Assembly (NCBI RefSeq): GCF_013626205.1
Contig: NZ_QHJE01000001.1
Coordinates: 2,646,501 to 2,710,500 of the forward strand
DNA: 64,000 nt
Direction: 5' to 3'
From: Hyphomicrobium methylovorum
Lineage (GTDB): Bacteria; Pseudomonadota; Alphaproteobacteria; Rhizobiales; Hyphomicrobiaceae
Positions 38,052 through 46,869 of this stretch are shown piece by piece. The notes beneath the pieces were generated by a model. The model was not told the DNA's origin. It searched no databases and saw only the letters and a list, made by a program, of their open reading frames with translations. Position 1 is the first letter of the stretch, and every line of letters begins with the position of its first letter. The position numbers were made by a program, and so were the translations under genes.

Positions 38052-38801
38052 TCAGGGCTCGAAGCCTTCAAAGATCATCGCGTCGGCCCACGCCGCAGCA
38101 ATGCGTCGTTGCTTTGGCGTTCGTACGGTCCACGTCAGCAGCGGCAGACCGGCGACGTGGCGAGCGTATTCCGTGACCGGCGTCGGAAGTGCGTTGACTT
38201 CGTAAGCGTAGAAGTCTGGTGCAACGGGTCCGGCTTCCAACAGATTGCGCAGTGCTGCGCTTCGCTTCCGTCCGATCTGCTGCATCCACCATCCGGGGCC
38301 CGAGTAGCTACCGGAGACGATGCCGCGCGGAATGGCGGGTGCCAGATTTTTTATGACGGCCATGACCGCCGGATCGAACGACATCAACGCGAGCGGCCCG
38401 CGATATGCGGAGGCCAGGTTTGCAACCTTGGTGAGGAACGATTTGTTCGGTGGTTCCCATTCGCTTTTGATTTCGACGAAGAGCGGAACACGTCCGGAGA
38501 CCATGTCGAGAAGCTCAGCGAAGGTAAGCACCGGTTCACCACCAACGCGATGGCGTATCGCTCTCAAGTCATGCGCGGAAAGATTCAGTAAAGCGCGCCG
38601 GTCGCCCGTCAGGCGTCGTAGCGTCTTGTCGTGAAATACGACCGGCAGACCAGCGGCAACCGGCCGTATATCGCATTCGATGCCGTAGCCCTTGTCGATT
38701 GCTGCAAGGAATGCAGGGCCGGTATTTTCAACGATGCGGCGTCCGCCATCGTGCAAACCGCGATGGGCGACCGGACGCAGGAACGTCTCACGGTCGAGCA
38801 T
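38052..38801 (-). CDS. Glycerophosphodiester phosphodiesterase family protein
   Basis: This 249-residue TIM-barrel enzyme should cleave glycerophosphodiesters to glycerol 3-phosphate and an alcohol. The catalytic N-terminal VAHRGLHDG and IECDIRPVAAGLPVVFHDKTLRRLTG stretch (HRG, E/D and H-D residues) and EIKSEW are present. There is no signal peptide, so it is cytoplasmic. ATG 38801 is four bases after the ridA stop, which indicates translational coupling; a longer frame into ridA is rejected. Confidence 0.92.
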   Translation of the reverse strand: MLDRETFLRPVAHRGLHDGGRRIVENTGPAFLAAIDKGYGIECDIRPVAAGLPVVFHDKTLRRLTGDRRALLNLSAHDLRAIRHRVGGEPVLTFAELLDMVSGRVPLFVEIKSEWEPPNKSFLTKVANLASAYRGPLALMSFDPAVMAVIKNLAPAIPRGIVSGSYSGPGWWMQQIGRKRSAALRNLLEAGPVAPDFYAYEVNALPTPVTEYARHVAGLPLLTWTVRTPKQRRIAAAWADAMIFEGFEP

Positions 38802-38805
38802 CGGA

Positions 38806-39267
38806 TCAACGGATCTTGAATATGGCGTCGATTTCGACGCTTGCGCCGAGCGGGAGAACGGCGACGCCGACTGCCGAACGGGTATGGCGGCCAGCATCTC
38901 CGAGCACTTCGACCAGCAGATCCGAAGCACCGTTAATCACGCCGGGCTGTCCGGTAAATCCCGGCGCAGAAGCGACAAAGCCCGTGAGCCGCAAAACCTG
39001 GACCACGCGGTCAAGGTCGCCGAGGGCGGCCTTTGCTTGAGCGAGGAGGCTGAGGGCGCAGAAACGCGCTGCCCGGTTACCTTCTTCAGGCGAGACGGTA
39101 TCGCCTAACAATCCCGTAATCATTGCGCCACTATCATTCTTCGAGACCTGGCCCGATATGAAAAGCTGGTCGCCTGAGATAAGGTAGGGAACATAATTAG
39201 CGACGGGTTGAGGCGCCTCCGGGAGTTTCAATCCCAGGTCTGCCAGCCTTTTTTCGGTAATCGACAT
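38806..39267 (-). CDS. RidA family protein (YjgF/YER057c/UK114)
   Basis: This 153-residue protein has the RidA fold with VPYLISGDQLFISGQVSKND, FCALSLLAQAKAALGDLDRV and the C-terminal HTRSAVGVAVLPLGASVEIDAI. The longer, subfamily-type RidA proteins hydrolyse reactive enamine/imine intermediates or play related roles; the Arg of RSAVGV is the expected substrate-carboxylate ligand. ATG 39267 follows GGAG with good spacing. It is first in a two-gene unit with the glycerophosphodiesterase and is divergent from eipB. Confidence 0.9.
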   Translation of the reverse strand: MSITEKRLADLGLKLPEAPQPVANYVPYLISGDQLFISGQVSKNDSGAMITGLLGDTVSPEEGNRAARFCALSLLAQAKAALGDLDRVVQVLRLTGFVASAPGFTGQPGVINGASDLLVEVLGDAGRHTRSAVGVAVLPLGASVEIDAIFKIR

Positions 39268-39387
39268 GCGCGGCTCCATTCGGCGTTTTCTGTTGTGCTT
39301 GTGGTCGCGCTGCCCTCTCTTTGCAATGCCTTTATTGTGCCGGTAAGCTGCTGCCGGAAGATGTTGGAGAACAAGGTGCGCCGAGCG

Positions 39388-40263
39388 ATGACACATCGGA
39401 TTCAAGCGGCGGCGGTCGCCGTTTGCATGGGGCTTGCCGCATTTGCGGCGCCGGTCAGCGCGACGGAGGCTGGCGATGACACGGTGCACTTTCAGCCGCA
39501 TCGGGCCGTCTATGAATTGTCTCTCGATAACGCGAACGCGGGCTCAGGCGTAACCGGCATCACGGGCCGCATGGTGTACGAACTCAAGGGTTCCACGTGC
39601 GATGGTTACTCGCAGGACATGCGCTTCGTAACGGTGATGACCAATCAGGAAGGCACCGATACGACGAGCGATCTCAGAAATTCGAGTTGGGAAGACGTGG
39701 GCGGCAAGAAGCTTCGGTTTTCTTCAACGCAGTATCAGAACGATGAACTGGCCGATGCGAGCCAGGGCGATGCTGCGCGCACCAAAGGCACGACGCCGGT
39801 CGTGGGCGTTGATCTCGTAAAGCCCGCCAAGAAACGTTTATCGCTGCCGACAGACATCTATTTTCCGATGCAGCATGCAACGTCGCTGGTTCAAGCGGCG
39901 AAGAGCGGCGTAAAGCTTTTTCCAGCCAATCTCTATGACGGTTCGGAAAAGGGCGAGAAATACTATCTGACGAATACGGTCATCGGCAAAGCGATTGCGC
40001 CTGGCGCAAATCCGCTTTCATCGAAGATCAAGGGTGCAGATAAGCTTGCTACATCCGAGTCCTGGCCGATGACGATCGGTTATTTTGAAGCCGGGAAGGA
40101 CCACGAAGATCAAATGCCGGCTTATGAATTGTCATTCCGGTATTATGAGAACGGCGTTACGAGCGATCTCAAAATCGACTACGGCGAGTTTGCGATCCGT
40201 GGGGACCTCAAAGAGTTGATGTTCCTTGAGCCGAGCAAGTGCTCGGAGAAGACGCCCCGCTAG
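39388..40263 (+). CDS. EipB-like envelope integrity protein (DUF1849)
   Basis: This 291-residue periplasmic protein starts with a signal peptide (about residues 1-25, ending APVSA). The DUF1849 core shows FQPHRAVYELSLDNAN, GRMVYELKGSTCDGY, and PTDIYFPMQHATSLV. Brucella EipB folds as an unusual beta spiral closed by a disulfide; the matching cysteines are Cys71 and Cys285 here. EipB contributes to outer-envelope stability in Brucella. Start at ATG 39388 or the in-frame ATG 39361, which gives a longer n-region. Confidence 0.9.
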   Translation: MTHRIQAAAVAVCMGLAAFAAPVSATEAGDDTVHFQPHRAVYELSLDNANAGSGVTGITGRMVYELKGSTCDGYSQDMRFVTVMTNQEGTDTTSDLRNSSWEDVGGKKLRFSSTQYQNDELADASQGDAARTKGTTPVVGVDLVKPAKKRLSLPTDIYFPMQHATSLVQAAKSGVKLFPANLYDGSEKGEKYYLTNTVIGKAIAPGANPLSSKIKGADKLATSESWPMTIGYFEAGKDHEDQMPAYELSFRYYENGVTSDLKIDYGEFAIRGDLKELMFLEPSKCSEKTPR

Positions 40264-40295
40264 GATTTGATTGCTGGCGTGTGCGTTGGCGTCCG

Positions 40296-40598
40296 TCAGT
40301 CGTTGAAAGCGGTGCCGCCGAGAAGAGCGTATGCGGGCGCAACGGTCTCCGGTTGAACACCGGCTTCCTGGCAAAACATCAGCAGCAGGCTTTCGTCCGA
40401 CAGCAGATAATCAAGTGCGGACGTTTGCAACTCGGGGGCAAGCGCATCTTGGCGGAGATCCGCGAGGGATGCGCCGGTGAGCGCCAGGAACCGCGACGTG
40501 CGCTCGGGTTCGGTCAGCAAAAATGTAAGCACCTGCAACGCGAGCGCTTCAGCGTTCTCTCGATTCAGTTTTTTCCGATCCTGCCACGTCATGCTCAC
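40296..40598 (-). CDS. DUF3572 domain protein
   Basis: This 100-residue alphaproteobacterial protein of unknown function is mostly helical and shows the family segments NAEALALQVLTFLLTEPER and LDYLLSDESLLLMFC. It is commonly found next to divK, as here, where it is divergent from divK across 114 bases. Its stop lies 32 bases from the convergent eipB gene. No catalytic motif is visible. Confidence 0.85.
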   Translation of the reverse strand: MSMTWQDRKKLNRENAEALALQVLTFLLTEPERTSRFLALTGASLADLRQDALAPELQTSALDYLLSDESLLLMFCQEAGVQPETVAPAYALLGGTAFND

Positions 40599-40712
40599 GT
40601 CCGTTTGTCTCAGGTTGTTAACTGTTGGTTACCGCTTTGAAGAGCAAAGTCAGGCGGAGAGTTTAGCCGAGAATCGGTGCAACTTGGGCCGACAAGGGAG
40701 CAGGCGGTTCGC

Positions 40713-41147
40713 ATGACCTATCAGGAGCCCGGGACCAATGTCGAGCGGCGGGGCGCGGACCCGCGGCTGGCGACGCAGTCCGTCCTGATCGTTGAAGACA
40801 ACGAGCTCAATATGAAGCTCTTCAACGACCTTCTCGCGGCGCACGGCTACCGGACGATCCAGACACGGAGTGGTTTTGAAGCGCTTGAATTGGCGCGCAA
40901 GCACAAGCCGGATCTGATCCTCATGGACATTCAGCTTCCTGAGGTCTCAGGCCTCGAGGTTACACGCTGGCTCAAGGATGACGACGAACTCGCGCGCATC
41001 CCTGTCGTGGCGGTCACTGCCTTCGCCATGAAGGGTGATGAAGAGCGGATACGATCGGGTGGCTGTGAGGCCTACGTCTCGAAGCCAATCTCTGTGATGG
41101 CTTTTTTGGATACGATCCGTAAATTTATCGGGCCTTCGAAAGCCTAG
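40713..41147 (+). CDS. divK: Single-domain response regulator DivK
   Basis: This cell-cycle regulator is phosphorylated on Asp72 ([13 protein letters not shown]) by DivJ/PleC-type kinases and controls CtrA through DivL-Cck[25 protein letters not shown] and the Lys of YVSKPIS complete the receiver. The 144 residues include about 20 N-terminal residues before the receiver that are absent from Caulobacter DivK. An ATG at 40713 is used; the in-frame start at 40677 is less likely. pleD follows after 40 bases, so they are probably co-transcribed. Confidence 0.94.
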   Translation: MTYQEPGTNVERRGADPRLATQSVLIVEDNELNMKLFNDLLAAHGYRTIQTRSGFEALELARKHKPDLILMDIQLPEVSGLEVTRWLKDDDELARIPVVAVTAFAMKGDEERIRSGGCEAYVSKPISVMAFLDTIRKFIGPSKA

Positions 41148-41187
41148 GACCTGCCGCTCTCCGGCATTCATTCAGACCGTAGATTCA

Positions 41188-42555
41188 ATGACAGCCCGCG
41201 TACTTGTTGTCGACGACATCCTGGCCAATGTGAAGCTGCTCGAAGCGCGGCTGCAGGCGGAGTATTTCGAAGTTCTCACCGCGAACAGTGGCCAGCAGGC
41301 GCTGGACGTTCTGGCACGCGAAAGCGTCGACGTGGTTCTGCTCGACGTTATGATGCCGGGGATGGACGGCTTTGAAGCCTGCCGCCGGATCAAGGCCAAT
41401 CATCAGACGCATCATATTCCCGTTGTCATGGTGACGGCGCTCGACCAGCCGTCTGACAAGGTTTTGGGTCTTGAAAGCGGTGCCGACGACTTTCTGACCA
41501 AACCGGTGGACGACATTGCTCTCGTTACGCGCGTTAAAAACCTCGCGCGTCTCAAGATGCTCAATGATGAGATGATGATGCGGGCATCGACCGGCCGGGA
41601 AATGGGAATCCCGGACGATGGCTCGTATGCGCGCGCCGTTTCGCCTCGCGCTGGGCGTGTGCTTCTCGTGGACGATCATCCCAGATCCGCCGCGCGTCTT
41701 CTCGAAGTTCTCAAGAAATCAAACGCCGCCGTTGCCGAGTTTGCGGCTCAGCAGGCGCTTGAGCGGCTCGCGGAAGAAGAGTTCGACATCGTCGTCGTCA
41801 GTCTTTCGCTGCAGGATTCCGATGGCTTGCGGCTTTGCTCGCAGATCCGCTCGGTGGAGCGGACGCGGCATCTCCCGGTCATCATGCTGGTTGAGCCGGG
41901 CGATGAAGCGCGGCTGCTGCGCGGTCTCGACATGGGCGTCAACGACTACTTGATGCGCCCGATCGATCGCCATGAATTGCTGGCGCGCGTCAAAACGCAG
42001 ATCAAGCGCAAACGGCACTCGGATTTTCTCCGGCGCCGACTTGCGGAAAGCGTCGAGATGTCGGTCACCGATCCTCTCACGGGGCTGCATAACCGGCGAT
42101 ATATGGAAGGGCATCTCAAGACGCTCGTTGGCGAAGCGCTGCGGACGGGCCGAGCCCTTTCGATTCTCGTTGCTGACATCGACTACTTCAAGTTGGTGAA
42201 TGATAACCACGGCCACGTTGCCGGTGATGCGGTGCTGAAGGAATTCGCTGACCGGCTGAAGCGCAACACACGCGGCGTCGATCTTGCCTGCCGTCTCGGT
42301 GGCGAAGAGTTTGTTCTCATCATGCCCGATACGGATTTGAAGCATGCGTATCAGGTGGGAGAGCGCTTGAGGGCGTGCGTGGCAGCCGACGACTTCGAGA
42401 TCGGCAGTGAGCAGATCCGCATCACGGCGAGCGTCGGCATTGGTGTTTTGGAAAATTCCGAAGATACGCCGGAGACGCTGTTCCAGCGGGCGGACAATGC
42501 GCTCTATCTGGCTAAGCGGCGCGGCCGCAATCAGGTCGTCGCCGACGCCGCTTAA
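41188..42555 (+). CDS. pleD: Diguanylate cyclase response regulator PleD
   Basis: This 455-residue protein has the order REC-REC-GGDEF and makes cyclic di-GMP on phosphorylation. The first receiver has Asp53 (LLDVMMPGMDG). In the second the expected Asp is Ser (VVVSLSLQDSDG), as expected for a dimerisation receiver. The catalytic half shows DPLTGLHNRRYM, the product-inhibition site RGVD and the active loop RLGGEEF. It drives the motile-to-sessile or pole-development switch in Caulobacter; the same is likely for a budding or stalked cell. Confidence 0.96.
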   Translation: MTARVLVVDDILANVKLLEARLQAEYFEVLTANSGQQALDVLARESVDVVLLDVMMPGMDGFEACRRIKANHQTHHIPVVMVTALDQPSDKVLGLESGADDFLTKPVDDIALVTRVKNLARLKMLNDEMMMRASTGREMGIPDDGSYARAVSPRAGRVLLVDDHPRSAARLLEVLKKSNAAVAEFAAQQALERLAEEEFDIVVVSLSLQDSDGLRLCSQIRSVERTRHLPVIMLVEPGDEARLLRGLDMGVNDYLMRPIDRHELLARVKTQIKRKRHSDFLRRRLAESVEMSVTDPLTGLHNRRYMEGHLKTLVGEALRTGRALSILVADIDYFKLVNDNHGHVAGDAVLKEFADRLKRNTRGVDLACRLGGEEFVLIMPDTDLKHAYQVGERLRACVAADDFEIGSEQIRITASVGIGVLENSEDTPETLFQRADNALYLAKRRGRNQVVADAA

Positions 42556-43091
42556 TTGTGGCTGACCATTTTTCGGCCGCTAAATTCCCGTCTTGTGCCA
42601 ACGTCTTATCTCGCCGCGAGAGATTTCTGGTCGAGCGAATCGTTGCTGAGTGGACACATGTAAAGCAGTTCTTGCAATCTGCTCCGTATTCTGGCACCAA
42701 AGGGGAAGCTTTTGCAGGGTGGCTGGGACAACTTTAGATTTCGATGACGTGCACTGGGATCCTTAGTGCTGCACGTACGTCTATGCACAGATCCCGCCCT
42801 ATCGGGCCCGCCGCATAGCCTGATAGAGTGGGCGCAGATCGATCCGAGTGACCAACGAGTGGCCTCCTCTGATGGTTGCGTTGGGTCGATCCTGAAGCCG
42901 GGTGAGGGACAACGCCCTCTTTGAACCTCATCTGGTCGTGGCCAGGGTCGCGAAGCTGTCTCGGAACGATTTACCCCGCTGCCGAGTTTGCTTTAGGCCC
43001 TGGTCACTTTAACTGCCCAGAGCGCACATCGTTCATTTTTTTTCGAATTTTTTCGCGGCTTCGAAAGCACGCGGCGGCCTTAGCCGAGCAA
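42556..43091. other. 536-base non-coding region with nested hairpins; candidate structured RNA
   Basis: No convincing gene is present and codon use is unlike the neighbours. Strong pairings cluster at 42747-42905: ACGTG-CACT (42747-42755) with AGTG-CTG-CACGT (42765-42776); CTATGC (from 42781) with GCATAG (ending about 42818) enclosing CCCG/CGGG; GATCGATCC with GGGTCGATC; and GAGGG/CCCTC followed by TTTG. The left part (42556-42740) has shorter repeats such as GCAG/CTGC. A structured RNA or a decayed mobile element would both fit. It lies between the convergent pleD and rpmG genes. Confidence 0.4.
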
Positions 43092-43259
43092 TTACTTGAT
43101 CTTGGTCTCTTTGAACTCGACGTGCTTGCGCGCGACGGGATCGTATTTCTTGAAAACAAGCTTTTCGGTCGACGTGCGCGGGTTCTTCTTCGTCACGTAG
43201 AAGAAGCCCGTTCCGGCCGACGACAACAACTTGATCTTCTGAGTTACAGGCTTAGCCAT
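43092..43259 (-). CDS. rpmG: Large ribosomal subunit protein bL33
   Basis: This 55-residue basic protein begins [20 protein letters not shown] and contains [14 protein letters not shown] and [15 protein letters not shown], the standard bL33 sequence. It lacks the CxxC zinc ligands, so it is the zinc-free form. It is a small protein of the 50S subunit near the E site. It stands alone on the minus strand, 77 bases downstream of the Nudix gene. Confidence 0.97.
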   Translation of the reverse strand: MAKPVTQKIKLLSSAGTGFFYVTKKNPRTSTEKLVFKKYDPVARKHVEFKETKIK

Positions 43260-43336
43260 GAATCACGCTTAAGGAAAAAATTGTGCCGCCGTTGGCAGCC
43301 GTTGGAGGGCGCACCATAGCCGTGAAGTTTGCTGTG

Positions 43337-44035
43337 TCAAGGTGGTGGGATCGCTTCGCGGCACGAGATGAGGGTGCGCTGAAAGCCGCATGTGGTGGAA
43401 TAGTAAAAAGGGATCAGCTCGCTGAGCGAATCCGCCTCGTGGGCTAGGCTATTCGTAATATCCTCCAGCACCATTCGCGTGATGTTCGGAAGATCCAATG
43501 CGCGCGCTTCCGCCAACGTGAACCACGCCAGATCCAGCAGCTCGCCATCCGGCGCGGAGTTCAGATCCGCGAGGCTTTGTCTCTGAGCCGTGAAAAACCA
43601 CGTGTCATAGCGGCGTACACGGCCGGGAGGGGTGATGGCGCGCGCAAGCGGTGTGAGGGCGCTGGGGTCTGGCGCCAATCCGGTTTGGGCGAAGGCTGGC
43701 CAAGATGTTTTCTCGGTTTGAGGCGTTAGCTCCGTGCCGATGATTAAACCAGCTTCTTCATACAACTCGCGAACCGCCGCGAAGGCGAAAGGCCGGATCG
43801 ATGGAAACAGGTCGGCGGGTGCGTAAGGGCCAGGATGAGATTTCGCCAGCTCGTGATCGGCGTCGTCGACTCTGCCGCCGGGGAAGACCCACTTGTTTGG
43901 AAGAAAGACCTGATCGGCATGACGTCGGCCGAGCAGCAGCTTGGCGTCCAGATCCTGCCCATCGATGAGGATCACGCAGGCCGCATCGCGGATCGGAGTT
44001 GGATCTTCCGTGTCGATGGCCCCAGTCGCATCCAT
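43337..44035 (-). CDS. Nudix hydrolase, NUDT19-like with split Nudix box
   Basis: This 232-residue protein has LPNKWVFPGGRVDDADHELA and then, after an insertion, FAFAAVRELYEEAGLIIG, which supplies the REx2EE part of the Nudix box. The long insertion between the glycine and REYEE halves is typical of the NUDT7/8/19 CoA-diphosphatase-like group. The substrate is not certain. ATG 44035 lies 16 bases past the DUF983 stop, so they share a transcript. Confidence 0.85.
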   Translation of the reverse strand: MDATGAIDTEDPTPIRDAACVILIDGQDLDAKLLLGRRHADQVFLPNKWVFPGGRVDDADHELAKSHPGPYAPADLFPSIRPFAFAAVRELYEEAGLIIGTELTPQTEKTSWPAFAQTGLAPDPSALTPLARAITPPGRVRRYDTWFFTAQRQSLADLNSAPDGELLDLAWFTLAEARALDLPNITRMVLEDITNSLAHEADSLSELIPFYYSTTCGFQRTLISCREAIPPP

Positions 44036-44051
44036 CACGCGCGTCGCTCTG

Positions 44052-44534
44052 TTAGTAGCGCCCGGGAGGCATGTCAGCGCCCACCGGCGGCAACGGATTC
44101 TCGGGCGGGATATCCACATCGACCGCGGGCGTGCCGAAGCCGTGCATGCGTAGCGCCCATTGATAGCCGATGAGCGAACCCTTCACGCGCGGAAGGAGCC
44201 AAAGGCTCAACAGGACCAGCGCGGGCAGCCAGATCGAAAGTTGAACCCAGGTGGGCGGCGAGGCGAGCTTCTCAAGTATCAGGATGCCGGCGACGATAAC
44301 GTGACCGGTGATCGTCATCACAAAGTAGGGCGGCGCGTCATCGGCGCGATGATGGTACATTTCCGCCTGGCAAACCGGACAGGCGTCGTTGACCTTCAGG
44401 TATTTGCCGTAAAGGTTTCCCGTTCCGCACGCCGGGCAACGACAACTCCATCCGCGCTTAATCGACTGCCAGGCGTCTCGCGGCGGCAGCGTTTCATCGG
44501 CGAATGTTGCTTCATGGAGATTATCAGCCATCAT
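44052..44534 (-). CDS. DUF983 family membrane protein with zinc ribbon
   Basis: This 160-residue protein has an N-terminal zinc-ribbon with CRCPACGTGNLYGKYL and CPVCQAEM, followed by two membrane helices (about residues 70-92 and 97-116) and a proline-rich C terminus. DUF983 proteins are of unknown function, widespread in alphaproteobacteria and often beside rnr or cytochrome oxidase genes. Two adjacent ATGs (44534 and 44531) are equally possible starts. Confidence 0.88.
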   Translation of the reverse strand: MMADNLHEATFADETLPPRDAWQSIKRGWSCRCPACGTGNLYGKYLKVNDACPVCQAEMYHHRADDAPPYFVMTITGHVIVAGILILEKLASPPTWVQLSIWLPALVLLSLWLLPRVKGSLIGYQWALRMHGFGTPAVDVDIPPENPLPPVGADMPPGRY

Positions 44535-44589
44535 ACCGTGATGGGTCGGGACGCGAGCTTGGTCAAGCGTAGCGAGTACTTCTGCGACG

Positions 44590-46869
44590 TTATCGTCGAC
44601 GGCCGGATTTGCCGAACGTTTTCCGTTTAGGTCCGCGGGAGCCGCGGACGCCCTTCTTCATGGGGCCGAAATTTCCGCGTGTCGGTGGCGTCAACATTTC
44701 AAACCGCAGAGCACCCGCAGACGGAATTGCTTCGAGCAAGCGTACTTCCACCGCATCTCCCAGTCGATATCCCGTTCCGGATCGCGTGCCGACAAGCGCA
44801 TGGGCAGCTTCGACGTGCTCGTAATATTCGTCTCCGAGGCCGGATATTGGAATGTAGCCGTCGGCGCCGGTATCCTTCAGCCGCACGAACAGGCCGGAGC
44901 GCGTCACGCCTGCAATGCGCGCCTCAAACGTTGCGCCGACCCGGTCAGCGAGGTGTGCTGCGATCAGACGGTCGTTCGTCTCTCGCTCGGCGGCCATGGC
45001 GCGCCGCTCCAGATCGGAGATGGCCTTTGCGATGCTCGCGAGGCGGGGGACTTCTTCATCCGAGAGTCCATCTGGGCCGAGGTTGAGAGCCTTGATGAGT
45101 GCGCGGTGGATCAACAGGTCGGCGTAGCGCCGAATGGGCGAGGTGAAATGCGCATAGCGCATCAGGTTCAATCCGAAGTGGCCGATGTTCGTCGGCGTGT
45201 ATTCGGCTTGTGACTGCGAACGCAGGATGACTTCGTTGATGAGATCGGGCACCGGCAAATCTTTGGCGGCTGCCAGAACCTTGTTGAACGCTTCCGGTTT
45301 CAGCGCGCCGGCGTGCGGCACCTTCATGTCGAGCGTTTCGAGGAAGTCGCGCAGGCCCTTCAGTTTCTCGGCGCTCGGCGCATCGTGAACGCGATAGACG
45401 ACGGGCAGACGCTTCTGTTCGAGCGTTTCGGCAGCCGCGACGTTCGCCTGAATCATGAACTCTTCGATCAGCCTATGCGCTGTGAGGCGTTCCGGCGTCG
45501 TGACGCGCGCGACGCGGCCGTTTTCGTCGAGCAGGATCCGCCGCTCGGGAAGATCGAGATCCAGCGGTCCGCGCTTGTCGCGCGCTTTAGCAACGGCTTC
45601 GTACGCGGCCCAGAGCGGCTTCAGTACGCTGTCCATCAAAGGCTGGCATTTGTCTGACGGATTGCCGTCGATCGCTGCCTGCGCTTCCTGGTAGGACAGT
45701 TTCGCGGCGGAGCGCATCATCGCGCGCACGAACGTGTGGCTGCGCTTCTCTCCGTTCCGATCGAACACCAGACGCACTGCGAGACATGGACGATCTTCGT
45801 TTTCACGAAGCGAACAGAGATCGTTCGAAATTTTTTCCGGCAGCATCGGAACGACGCGGTCTGGGAAATAGACCGAGTTGCCGCGGATTTGGGCTTCCTT
45901 GTCTAACTTGGAGCCGGGACGGATGTAGTGCGCAACGTCGGCGATCGCGACGGTGACGATGAAGCCACCCGAATTGCGTGCGTCGCTATCCGCTTCCGCA
46001 TGCACGGCGTCATCGTGGTCGCGGGCATCTACCGGATCGATCGTGATTAGCGGAACCGTGCGCAGGTCTACGCGCCCATCCATCGTTGGGGATGGTAGCG
46101 TTTCGCATTCCGCCAAAACGCTTTCGGGAAAATCTTCAGGGATGCCGTGCGCGTGGACGGCGATGAGCGAGATCTGGCGTTGGTCGTCGGGATTGCCCAG
46201 GCTTTCGACGATTTGCGCATTCGAAGATGCGAAGCGACCCCGGCGGGCTAAAGCGAAACGAACGAGGTCACCGTCCGCTGCCTTGTTCGTGTCGTCCGCT
46301 AGCACGGTGTAACTTTTCAATTCTTTGCGGTTGATCGGTTCGATGGTGCCGCCGCCCCCACGAGACGCGGCGCGATAGATACCGAGCAGGCGGCGCTTTT
46401 CCTTCAGCAGCTTTTTGACGAGGGCACCTTCATAGGTGGCCCCGTCGCCGCGCGGAAGCCGCGTAAGGCGTGCCAGCACCCGATCGCCGATGCCGATATC
46501 GTTGCCGTCCATGCTGAGCCGGACAGTGGGCCGCTTGCCTTCGGCTTCGTCCCATTCGACAGGCTTGGCGATGAGGTCGCCGTCGTCGTCACGCCCGGTA
46601 ACTTCGAGCGCCGCTACCGCCGGCAACCGGCCTTTTTCCTTCAGGTGCTTTTTATCGCCCGCCAGCGTGCCTTCGTCCGCCATCTCAGCGAGTAAACGTT
46701 TCAGCGCGATGCGTGCGCCGCCCGAGACGCCAAACGCGCGCGCGATTTCGCGTTTACCCGCTTTGCCCTGAGCGGAATTGAGGAAGTCTAGAATTTGCTT
46801 CTTGCTCGGGAGGCCGCGATCGGCGGGAACGCGAGTGGCGGCTTTCGAGCCTCGTGATTTCTGTTTCAG
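44590..46869 (-). CDS. rnr: Ribonuclease R, probable CTG start overlapping topA stop
   Basis: RNase R is a 3'-5' exoribonuclease that degrades structured RNA. OB domains precede the RNB domain (TIDPVDARDHDDAV catalytic aspartates), and a C-terminal S1 domain (ARIAGVTRSGLFVRLKDTG) with a basic tail follows. The first ATG is at 46683, but the open frame upstream encodes the conserved winged helix (SKKQILDFLNSAQGKAG, KREIARAFGVSGG, RIALKRLLAEM). No ATG, GTG or TTG lies between 46684 and an in-frame stop at 47188. A CTG at 46867-46869 overlaps the topA TGA and has AAAGG seven bases upstream; it gives 759 residues, the usual length. Catalysis is certain; the start is inference. Confidence 0.85.
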   Translation of the reverse strand: MKQKSRGSKAATRVPADRGLPSKKQILDFLNSAQGKAGKREIARAFGVSGGARIALKRLLAEMADEGTLAGDKKHLKEKGRLPAVAALEVTGRDDDGDLIAKPVEWDEAEGKRPTVRLSMDGNDIGIGDRVLARLTRLPRGDGATYEGALVKKLLKEKRRLLGIYRAASRGGGGTIEPINRKELKSYTVLADDTNKAADGDLVRFALARRGRFASSNAQIVESLGNPDDQRQISLIAVHAHGIPEDFPESVLAECETLPSPTMDGRVDLRTVPLITIDPVDARDHDDAVHAEADSDARNSGGFIVTVAIADVAHYIRPGSKLDKEAQIRGNSVYFPDRVVPMLPEKISNDLCSLRENEDRPCLAVRLVFDRNGEKRSHTFVRAMMRSAAKLSYQEAQAAIDGNPSDKCQPLMDSVLKPLWAAYEAVAKARDKRGPLDLDLPERRILLDENGRVARVTTPERLTAHRLIEEFMIQANVAAAETLEQKRLPVVYRVHDAPSAEKLKGLRDFLETLDMKVPHAGALKPEAFNKVLAAAKDLPVPDLINEVILRSQSQAEYTPTNIGHFGLNLMRYAHFTSPIRRYADLLIHRALIKALNLGPDGLSDEEVPRLASIAKAISDLERRAMAAERETNDRLIAAHLADRVGATFEARIAGVTRSGLFVRLKDTGADGYIPISGLGDEYYEHVEAAHALVGTRSGTGYRLGDAVEVRLLEAIPSAGALRFEMLTPPTRGNFGPMKKGVRGSRGPKRKTFGKSGRRR

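Noticed and set aside
42734-42931. A 65-codon frame on the minus strand in the pleD-rpmG gap
   Set aside because: No ribosome site or family features, and it runs through the hairpins; treated as part of the structured non-coding region.
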